Assembly (NCBI GenBank): GCA_020853025.1
Contig: JADYZP010000039.1
Location: forward strand, 168,284 to 232,283
Reading direction: 5' to 3'
Source of the DNA: Burkholderiales bacterium
GTDB lineage: Bacteria; Pseudomonadota; Gammaproteobacteria; Burkholderiales; Casimicrobiaceae
Length of the DNA: 64,000 bases
A program made the translations under genes and the position numbers. The notes under the pieces are model-generated. The model saw only the letters and a program-made list of their open reading frames with translations, was not told the DNA's origin and ran no database searches. Positions 57,416 through 64,000 of this stretch are shown here, piece after piece; within the stretch, counting starts at the first letter, position 1, and each line of letters starts with the position of its first letter.

Positions 57416-59182
57416 ATGAAAAACCAGATTGCGAACCAGCTGGTGAAGTACCTCGAGGCGCGTGGCGTCAAGCACATCTTTGGCCTCTGTGGCCACACGA
57501 ACATCGCCGTGCTCGCCGCGTTGTCGAAGAGCAGGAAGATCAAGTTCATCAACACGCGCCACGAACAGATCGCAGCGCACGCGGCCGACGGGTACGCACG
57601 GGCGACGAAAAAGACGTCGGTCCTGCTGACGCATCTGTCGCCCGGGCTCACCAACGCCGCGACCGGCGTGGCCAATGCGGCGCTCGACTCGATCCCGATG
57701 GTGGTGATTGCCGGCGATGTGCCGACGCACTATTTTGGCAAGCATCCGCACCAGGAAGTGAACCTGCATGCCGACGCGTCGCAGTACGAGATCTACCGGC
57801 CGTTCGTGAAGCGAGCGTGGCGCGTGGATTCGGCGCATCTGTTCCCCGAGACCATCGAGAAGGCGTTCACGCTGGCTGAGAGCGGGCGGCCCGGCCCGGT
57901 GCTGGTCGACGTGCCGATGGACATCTTCTCCAAGGAGGTCGACGTCAGCCTGTTCAAGCGCGTGCTGGCGAACGCGAAGTCGCTGCACAAGCCCTCGCTG
58001 GACGATGGGGCAGCCGAAGCAATGATCCGTGCGCTGCTCGCAGCGAAGACGCCGCTGCTGTACGGCGGCGGCGGCATCCTGCTGGCCGACGCGGCCGACG
58101 AGATGCGCAAACTGGCCGAACACCTGTCGCTGCCGGTCGCGCACACGCTGATGGGCAAGGGCGCGTTGCCCGATGATCATCCGCTGATCCTCGGCATGAG
58201 CGGTTTCTGGGGGACCAAGTTCATCAACGACAAGTGCAAGGGTGCCGACTGGATCTTGGGCCTCGGCACGCGCTTCTCCGAGGCCGACTGCAGCTCGTGG
58301 GAGAGCGAGTACACGTTCAGCATGCCGCCGACGAAACTGATCCATATCGACATCGATCCGGCCGAGATAGGCCGCAACTATCCGGTGGCGATCGGCGCGG
58401 TGGCGGACCTCAAGGAAGCGCTGAAGGTACTGAACCGCGTCGCGCGCAAGCTGGCGCCCAAGGGTGTGCAGCGCCCGAAGTTGGTCGCCGAGATGGCCGC
58501 CAACCGCAAGCAGTTCGTCACCGACAACAGGAAGGCGATGGAGAGCGACGCCTGGCCGATGCGGCCCGAGCGCATCCTCGCCGACCTGCGAGCCGTGGCG
58601 CCCCGCGATTCGATCCTGTGCACCGACGTGGGCTGGAACAAGAACGGCATGGCCCAGCAGTACCCGATCTGCACGCCGGGCACCGTGTTCACGCCGGGCG
58701 GTTACGCGACGATGGGCTTTGGCGCACCGGCGGCATTGGGCGCCAAGCTAGCCCTGCCGGACAAGGTCGTGGTGGCACTGGTCGGCGATGGCGGCTTCGG
58801 GCAGAACCCGGCGATGCTCGCCACCGCGTTCGAGGAAGACATCGCGGTCGTCTGGGTGATCATGAATAACCACGCGTTCGGGACGATCGCCGGCCTCGAG
58901 TCAGCGCACTACGGGACGACGTTCGGCACGGTGTTCGAAAAGAACGGCGCGACGTGGTCGCCGGATTTCGCGGCAATCGCGCGCGCGTATGGCGTGGACG
59001 GCGTCAAGGTCGAGTCGGCCGCCGCATTCAGGCCGGCGCTGCAGAAGGCGATCAAGTCGAAGCGCCCGGTGGTGCTCGACGTGTACATGAAGAACGAGCC
59101 GGTGCCCACGGCGGGCCACTGGAACATCATGGACATCTACTCACCCGGCAAGAAGGTCCACCACGTCTCGACCGGTGACTGA
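57416..59182 (+). CDS. Thiamine diphosphate-dependent enzyme (acetolactate-synthase-like)
   Basis: 588-residue TPP enzyme of the ALS/benzoylformate-decarboxylase family. N-terminal GVKHIFGLCGHTNIAVLAAL and catalytic Glu in NTRHEQIAAHAADGYARAT; the C-terminal TPP/Mg motif GDGGFGQNPAMLATA...VWVIMNNHAFG (GDG-N) is intact. It is not typical Xsc, IlvB or Gcl. A decarboxylase or ligase acting on a 2-oxo acid and supplying the aldehyde for the acylating dehydrogenase is a reasonable idea. Confidence 0.85.
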   Translation: MKNQIANQLVKYLEARGVKHIFGLCGHTNIAVLAALSKSRKIKFINTRHEQIAAHAADGYARATKKTSVLLTHLSPGLTNAATGVANAALDSIPMVVIAGDVPTHYFGKHPHQEVNLHADASQYEIYRPFVKRAWRVDSAHLFPETIEKAFTLAESGRPGPVLVDVPMDIFSKEVDVSLFKRVLANAKSLHKPSLDDGAAEAMIRALLAAKTPLLYGGGGILLADAADEMRKLAEHLSLPVAHTLMGKGALPDDHPLILGMSGFWGTKFINDKCKGADWILGLGTRFSEADCSSWESEYTFSMPPTKLIHIDIDPAEIGRNYPVAIGAVADLKEALKVLNRVARKLAPKGVQRPKLVAEMAANRKQFVTDNRKAMESDAWPMRPERILADLRAVAPRDSILCTDVGWNKNGMAQQYPICTPGTVFTPGGYATMGFGAPAALGAKLALPDKVVVALVGDGGFGQNPAMLATAFEEDIAVVWVIMNNHAFGTIAGLESAHYGTTFGTVFEKNGATWSPDFAAIARAYGVDGVKVESAAAFRPALQKAIKSKRPVVLDVYMKNEPVPTAGHWNIMDIYSPGKKVHHVSTGD

Positions 59183-59198
59183 AAAAGGGGCGACCACC

Positions 59199-60086
59199 AT
59201 GGCGCAAGAGTTCTCACTGGCCCATCTGACCGTGCTCGGCTGCGCGCCGCCGGAAATGACGTACATCGCGGCGAGGGCCGGTTACGATTACGTGAGCATT
59301 CGCTCCATCTTCATGGGGCTGCCCGACGAGCCCGACTATGCGCTGGCCGATAACCCGCAGTTGCTGAAGCAGACGAAGCGAGCGCTGGCGGAGACGGGCG
59401 TGCGCGTACACGACATCGAGCTTGCGCGCGTGTACGAGGGCCTGCACCCGTCGAAATACCTGCCGGCGATGGAAGTGGCGGCCGAACTCGGCGCGAAGGC
59501 AGTCCTGTCGAGCATCTGGGGCGGCAACCGCGAGTTCTACGTCGAGAAGTTCGGCGAGATCTGCGACCTCGCCAGGACGTTCGGGCTGACCGTCGATCTC
59601 GAGCCCGTTCCCATCGCAGTTGTCGCCAACCTCGCGCAGGCGGTCGACGTGCTGCACGCGGTCAACCGGAGCAACGCAGGGCTGATGATCGACATGCACC
59701 ACTTCCACCGTGCCGGCGACAATCCGGCCGACCTCGACGCAGTGCCGCGCGAATGGTTCCACTTCGCCCAGCTGTGCGACGCACCGGTCGAAATCCCGAC
59801 CGAACGAGCCGAGATGATCCGCATCATGCGCGACGCCCGCCTTTACGTCGGCGAGGGCGGCATCGACGTCGCGAGCATCCTGGCGCACATTCCGCACTGC
59901 GTTTACTCGATCGAGCTGCCCAACAAGGAGCGGCACGAGGAGATTGGCTATGCCGAGCACGCGACGCGCTGCCTGGAAACGCTGAAGGCGTATCTCGCAA
60001 AGCCTTCGGGAGCAATCGGAGCGTTCGACAACCGCCGCTCCGAACGTGCGACTGCCGGGGCTCGGCGCGCCGTTGCGCCCCGATGA
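59199..60086 (+). CDS. Sugar-phosphate isomerase/epimerase-like TIM barrel
   Basis: 295-residue xylose-isomerase-like TIM barrel. TVDLEPVPIAV, GLMIDMHHFHRAGD and HFAQLCDAPVEIP supply the usual metal-ligand Glu/Asp/His. ATG 59199 lies 17 bases after the TPP gene and is used over the track start that overlaps it. It probably completes the catabolic operon; a second, distinct family member lies at 48.3 kb. Confidence 0.78.
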   Translation: MAQEFSLAHLTVLGCAPPEMTYIAARAGYDYVSIRSIFMGLPDEPDYALADNPQLLKQTKRALAETGVRVHDIELARVYEGLHPSKYLPAMEVAAELGAKAVLSSIWGGNREFYVEKFGEICDLARTFGLTVDLEPVPIAVVANLAQAVDVLHAVNRSNAGLMIDMHHFHRAGDNPADLDAVPREWFHFAQLCDAPVEIPTERAEMIRIMRDARLYVGEGGIDVASILAHIPHCVYSIELPNKERHEEIGYAEHATRCLETLKAYLAKPSGAIGAFDNRRSERATAGARRAVAPR

Positions 60087-60147
60087 TCGCCGGCAGCGAT
60101 CAGGTTCCGATCCGCGACCTCCCAACCTTTTGGCATCTCCCACCGCA

Positions 60148-60903
60148 CTACGGCGATGTCATTCCGTCGTAGGCCAGTTTGATACCAAGAGCCAGCAACG
60201 CCCAATAACTGATCTGGTAGAAGACGTGCTCGTCGAGCTTGCCTTGGATGAGCACACCCAGCTTGACGCCGATGGGAACCAGTGGCAGGAGCACCAGGGA
60301 CGTTGCCAAATTGGTCGTGTCCAGCTGTCCGAGAAAAGCGTAGGGGATAATCTTCGCGTAATTGGAAGCAAAGAAAAACCATACGGTCGTTCCGACATAG
60401 ATGCGCTTGTCGAGTCGCAGCGGCAGAAGATAAGCCATCAGCGGCGCCGAGCCGGCATGCGCGAGAAAGCTGGTGAGTCCCGACACTGCCGACCAGACTA
60501 CGCCGCGGGGCCACGAAGCCTTGGCCGGAGGACGATTCTTCGCCCATCCGAACAAGTTGTTGAGTGCGAATGCGATTGCGATCGCGCCGATCAGCAAGCG
60601 CAGCATGTCCTGATTCACCAGGCGGAATATCAAGCTGCCCACGACAATGCCGATGGCAAGGCCGGTAAGGAGGATCGGCATGTTGCGCCGGTCGAAGGCG
60701 CCTCGGAATGCGCCGAGTCCGAACAGATCGATGCAGCAGAGTATCGGGAGCATTATCGCGACGGCTTGAAGCGGCGGGATAACGAGTGCGAGCAGCGGCA
60801 CGGCCATGCCGCCGAAAAGTCCGGGGATCCCGGTCTTGGAAACGCCGCTCAGGAGGACTACGGGGATCGCGACGAGGTAGAAATTCGGATCGGTGATCAG
60901 CAT
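60148..60903 (-). CDS. TSUP/TauE-SafE family membrane permease
   Basis: Eight-helix membrane protein of the sulfite-exporter TauE/SafE family, members of which export sulfite or sulfonates or import sulfur compounds. GVSKTGIPGLFGGMAVPLLAL (first conserved block) and SGLTSFLAHAGSAPLMAYLLPL (second) are typical. I start at ATG 60903 (MLITDPNFYLV); ATG 60963 is possible. It converges on the TIM-barrel gene. Confidence 0.85.
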   Translation of the reverse strand: MLITDPNFYLVAIPVVLLSGVSKTGIPGLFGGMAVPLLALVIPPLQAVAIMLPILCCIDLFGLGAFRGAFDRRNMPILLTGLAIGIVVGSLIFRLVNQDMLRLLIGAIAIAFALNNLFGWAKNRPPAKASWPRGVVWSAVSGLTSFLAHAGSAPLMAYLLPLRLDKRIYVGTTVWFFFASNYAKIIPYAFLGQLDTTNLATSLVLLPLVPIGVKLGVLIQGKLDEHVFYQISYWALLALGIKLAYDGMTSP

Positions 60904-61289
60904 CCTGGGGGCGAACGGGGTGCGAACCCGTTGTGATTTCTCGAGTACCGGATCATTCAGCATTCTGCCCGTCGCGCGCGATATCGTCATGGGGGGACCA
61001 TCGCCGAATGCAGTCGCCGATCGCTTCGCCGCCTTGACGACGATTGATCCATCCACGCACGGCGGGCGGCGAGGTGACCGGAGGACCGTGTAGCCCGGGA
61101 AACAACTTGTTACAGTCGAATTGCTGGGCGTTTTTTCGGATGGTCGGGCGGCAGTCGAGGGTCCGGCAGCCGCAAAGCGCCGCTAGCCGTTGGGCAAGAC
61201 CGATTCAGTCGGCGAGCGCAAACTTCAAATTCGGGGGGGTCGTGTTCGAAGGACCTGCCGCGGCGCTGCAGGAGTCGCCCCGCGCGCGC
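60904..61289. other. Gap without a recognisable gene
   Basis: About 390 bases, with only short frames lacking starts or motifs. This seems to be the start of a degraded region that runs to about 62.6 kb. Confidence 0.5.
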
Positions 61290-61511
61290 GATTCGTGCAT
61301 GCGCACCGCGGCCACGAAATCGTCATCATTGCCGGAACACGATCGGAGTGCATCAAGCTCGCACCCGTCGTGCACGAATTGATGGAGCGCCGACTTCGCA
61401 AAGCGCAAACCTCTGCCGTTCGACCGCACCGTACCGTTCGGCGACGATACCGCTGCGGCACGCATCGTCGATGTGCTGGTGACAGCGCTCGCCGACGCTA
61501 TGGCCGCCTGA
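61290..61511 (+). pseudogene. Relic of a UDP-N-acetylglucosamine 2-epimerase (WecB)
   Basis: Two pieces of WecB with the middle missing. The first reads HEIVIIAGTRSECIKLAPVVHELMER (N-terminal block, with Ser where the family has Pro); then in another frame FGDDTAAARIVDVLVTALADAMAA resembles the C-terminus, followed by a stop. About 300 codons appear to have been deleted. Confidence 0.55.
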
Positions 61512-61599
61512 GGTCGTGATGCCGTCCTCGTCTTCGCTCGCCGCAATCCCCGATTCACGCGCTACACCGGCCCCTTCCGCTCTGGCGACTTGGCTCTTC

Positions 61600-61890
61600 A
61601 ACGTGGCGCAGTGCAGCAACGAATCTCGCGCCGGCGCCGTCGCGGATGGCGGTTGCGACCCAGGTAACGCGCTGGTCGAACTCGAAGGCGGGCTGGGGCA
61701 GCGCATCGGTGGAGGGATCGTGCTCGGCGCCGGTGGCCTCCCACCATAGCGGGCTGCGGGTGGGCGCGATGCGGGGTGGTGCCGTGGCCTCGCCGAGTTG
61801 AACGAGAATGTCGCGCACGGTCGGGCGGTCGGTGATGAAGACGATGATGCGCGTCGCGCCGCCACAGCGAGAGCACACCAGCGCGTAGCG
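61600..61890 (-). mobile_element. C-terminal remnant of an IS91-type (Y2) transposase
   Basis: Minus-strand frame with CSRCGGATRIIVFITDRPTVRDIL, TAPPRIAP and QPAFEFDQRV, matching my memory of the C-terminal tail of IS91/ISCR-family transposases. The catalytic Y2 part is absent and no terminal repeats are obvious, so it is a dead fragment. Confidence 0.55.
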
Positions 61891-61911
61891 GGTCGCCAAG
61901 TTCCGTGAGAT

Positions 61912-62480
61912 AGTTGGCAAGCCAGTACAGCGGATGAAATGGGTGGAAGTCCGGATGCTTGCCGTCGCGCGTCGCGAACAACACGCCGGCCGCCGTGCGC
62001 ACGGTGAATGGAAGCATCTCGAGCGGGCGCGAGAACGCTTCGGCGATCACCGATCCGACGAACAGTCCCTGGTTGACGACGCCGTCGGCCAGCAGTTCGG
62101 GAAACGTGACGGCGTCGGGATCGACGTAGGGCGGATCGATGATCTCGAGCACGAGGTGCGCCTCGCGCAGCACGTCCCGGATCTCGTCCTCGGTGTGGGG
62201 CGTCGCCCGCGGGGGCAGGTCGCGCGCGAGAGCACTAACGCGATCTCCGGCTCGATCCTGGCGGTGCACCGCTGCCGATCACCCGGTACGGCGATGCCGT
62301 CCGGATCGTTGGTGCGAAGATCGGCGCGGCGAGCACCGAGCGTGGCTCCGACAGCACCGAGCACTTTCAGCCGCCCACAGGTGCCGCGACCAGCGCGGTT
62401 ACTCGCCGCTGGATCGCCAGCGCGTCAGCGACGTCGGTCGGACGGAACGCGTGAGGGATGCGCGGAACCGGTCGTGCGGC
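61912..62480 (-). pseudogene. Broken 2-keto-4-pentenoate hydratase-family gene
   Basis: A minus-strand hydratase (MhpD/FAH-superfamily) relic. Pieces: RPTDVADALAIQRRVTALVAAPVGG, then an in-frame TGA where Trp (TGG) is expected, KVLGAVGATLGAR, then after a frameshift DLPPRATPHTEDEIRDVLREAHLVLEIID and FATRDGKHPDFHPFHPLYWLANYLTELG, ending at the transposase remnant. At least one nonsense change, a frameshift and a truncated 3' end are visible. Confidence 0.65.
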
Positions 62481-62662
62481 GATTATGCGCGGCGTACAGG
62501 AACTGCGCGGCGGATTCCTGGGCGGGCGTGATCACGATCGTGGTGTCGCAGCCGGAAGAGGGACGAAGGGAGAAAGGCGCGTACATTCTGGCATAGCTTC
62601 GCGCGGCCTCGGTCGGTTATCCTGCGCATTGTCCGTTCCACTCCTTCGTCGGCCGTACCGCC

Positions 62663-63841
62663 ATGCAAGAGCACCTGACCCCCGCAGCCTGCCTTCCCTC
62701 CGACCGTGAGCGCGCGGTGCTGATCGGCCGCGCCTGGGTGCCCGCCGAAGCCGGCGCGGTGCTGGTCGGTGTGCGCGGCGACGAACTCGTCGACCTGTCC
62801 GCGGTGGCGCCTACGGCGAGCGCGCTGACCAACCTGCCGGATGCGGTCACGGCGATTCGCGCTGCGGGTGCGCTGCCGCGAGTCGGCGATCTCGCAGCGG
62901 TTCTCGCCAATTCGGCGGAGGACGCGCGCGACCCGGCGCTGCCGTGGCTTTTCGCGCCCTGCGACCTGCAGGCGATCAAGGCGGCCGGCGTCACCTTCGT
63001 TGCCAGCATGCTGGAACGCGTGATCGAAGAGCAGGCGCGCGGCGACCCGGCAAAGGCGCTAAACGTGCGGCAGACGATTGTCGCCGTCATCGGCGACGAC
63101 CTGGCTAGCGTGCGTCCCGGATCGGCGGAGGCGGCGCGGCTCAAGGACGCGCTGATCGCGCAGCACGCGTGGTCGCAGTACCTAGAGGTCGGCATCGGCC
63201 CCGACGCCGAGATCTTCACCAAGTCGCAACCGATGTCGGCCGTGGGGACGGGTGCCGAGATCGGCATTCATCCCAAGTCGGAGTGGAACAATCCCGAGCC
63301 GGAAATCGTGCTGGTCGTGGCGAGCGACGGCCGCACCAAGGGCGCCACGCTGGGCAACGACGTCAACCTGCGCGACTTCGAGGGCCGCAGCGCGCTCTTG
63401 CTCGGCAAGGCCAAGGACAACAACGCGTCGTGCGCGATCGGCCCGTTCATCCGGCTCTTCGACGAACACTTCACGCTCGATGACGTGCGTCGCTGCGATC
63501 TCGAAATGCGCATCGAGGGTCCCGACGGCTTCACGCTCGACGGCGCGAGCTCGATCGCCATGATCAGCCGCGATCCACTCGACCTGGTCGCGCAGGCAAT
63601 CGGCGCCAATCACCAGTACCCCGATGGCCTGGTACTGTTCCTGGGTACGATGTTCGCCCCGACCAAGGACCGACACGGTCCGGGACAGGGCTTCACGCAC
63701 GTGGTCGGCGACATCGTGACCATCGCGACACCCGCGTTGGGCGCGCTCGTCAATCGCGTGAACACGTCGGACCGGATCGCGCCCTGGACCTACGGTGCGG
63801 GCGCGCTGATGGCCACACTCGCCCGCCGCGGCATCCTCTGA
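62663..63841 (+). CDS. Fumarylacetoacetate hydrolase-family protein
   Basis: 392-residue FAH-superfamily enzyme. GTGAEIGIHPKSEWNNPEPEIVLVVAS holds the metal-binding E-x-E (EPE), followed by GNDVNLRDFEGRSALLLGKAKDNNASCAIGPF. Closer in length to the 2-keto-3-deoxy-sugar-acid dehydratase/hydrolase branch than to short FAH hydrolases. The start is ATG 62663 after an AT-poor leader. It is not coupled to another gene; the substrate is unknown. Confidence 0.85.
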   Translation: MQEHLTPAACLPSDRERAVLIGRAWVPAEAGAVLVGVRGDELVDLSAVAPTASALTNLPDAVTAIRAAGALPRVGDLAAVLANSAEDARDPALPWLFAPCDLQAIKAAGVTFVASMLERVIEEQARGDPAKALNVRQTIVAVIGDDLASVRPGSAEAARLKDALIAQHAWSQYLEVGIGPDAEIFTKSQPMSAVGTGAEIGIHPKSEWNNPEPEIVLVVASDGRTKGATLGNDVNLRDFEGRSALLLGKAKDNNASCAIGPFIRLFDEHFTLDDVRRCDLEMRIEGPDGFTLDGASSIAMISRDPLDLVAQAIGANHQYPDGLVLFLGTMFAPTKDRHGPGQGFTHVVGDIVTIATPALGALVNRVNTSDRIAPWTYGAGALMATLARRGIL

Positions 63842-63916
63842 ACCATGATCCCAAAAACCGCAGTTATTGAACCCTGCGTAAATAATGTCCTATTTTAGGC
63901 GCAACGAAAGAGGACC

Positions 63917-64000
63917 ATGGCGGAGCATCGACCGCAGCAGCGACTGGTCCTGACCGATCATCTGCGTGGCCGACTTGGTTCGCGCGATCAGCGCGTCGAG
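63917..64000 (+). CDS. Start of an unidentified gene, cut by the window edge
   Basis: ATG 63917 with AAAGAGG upstream begins a frame (MAEHRPQQRLVLTDHLRGRL) still open at base 64000. Only 28 codons are visible, so no family can be named. The AT-richer leader before it (TAAATAATGTCC) could include a promoter or an insertion-sequence end. Confidence 0.4.
   Translation, partial: MAEHRPQQRLVLTDHLRGRLGSRDQRVE

Noticed and set aside
57416-59182. Sulfoacetaldehyde acetyltransferase (Xsc)
   Set aside because: Although the length and SauS-like neighbour fit, the N-terminal and active-site stretches differ from what I know of Xsc, so only a general TPP enzyme is called.

Overview
The window is GC-rich chromosomal DNA with dense, short-spaced genes, many GTG/TTG starts and ATGA-coupled operons. 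Gene families (TctAB, TRAP transporters, DadA, YajD, a LysR/pirin/DoxX island) and a repeat of the kind found between genes in Burkholderiales point to a betaproteobacterium. No rRNA or universal marker gene is present, so this placement is inference.

Layout. 1-5.1 kb: end of a tricarboxylate transporter (tctA, tctB), a D-amino-acid dehydrogenase and a 12-heme cytochrome. 5.2-17.7 kb: YajD nuclease, PlsB, an iron alcohol dehydrogenase, an acyl-ACP-reductase-like dehydrogenase with a repeat tail, a methyltransferase, a Tat-exported flavin amine oxidase, a universal stress protein, a diguanylate cyclase, and a small DUF2892/AhpD-like operon behind an AT-rich palindrome. 17.9-18.1 kb: tRNA-Arg and tRNA-His. 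18.2-27.7 kb: acyl-CoA ligase, a LigB-type dioxygenase fused out of frame to an S8 protease remnant, an AI-2E-family permease, glutathionyl-hydroquinone reductase, LysR, pirin, DoxX.

27.8-46.9 kb is the centrepiece. A nine-gene minus-strand operon encodes a cytochrome bd-like oxidase, two membrane-anchored c-type cytochromes, a Tat-exported molybdopterin subunit and Fe-S subunit closely resembling the periplasmic nitrite oxidoreductases (NXR) of Nitrospira/Nitrotoga/anammox type, a small unknown protein, a TorD-like chaperone, a heme-b gamma subunit and a radical SAM/SPASM protein. The divergent plus-strand operon encodes a double-Usp protein with a PCP_red-like tail, a protoporphyrinogen-oxidase-like flavoprotein, a sensor kinase and an NtrC-type sigma54 activator. 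Sigma54-like promoters face both operons with palindromes between them, and a third lies before the next gene. The simplest reading is a regulated periplasmic nitrite-oxidising (or nitrate/oxyanion-converting) chain that passes electrons through cytochrome c to an unusual oxidase.

47-60 kb: DUF3750 protein; a split dehydroshikimate-dehydratase/HPPD-like pair divergent from a TetR regulator; a TRAP transporter; then an AroE-like dehydrogenase, acylating aldehyde dehydrogenase, citryl-CoA-lyase-like protein, TPP enzyme and TIM-barrel protein that look like one catabolic route. 60-64 kb: TSUP permease, a graveyard of a WecB relic, an IS91-type transposase tail and a broken hydratase, an intact FAH-family enzyme and a gene cut by the window edge.
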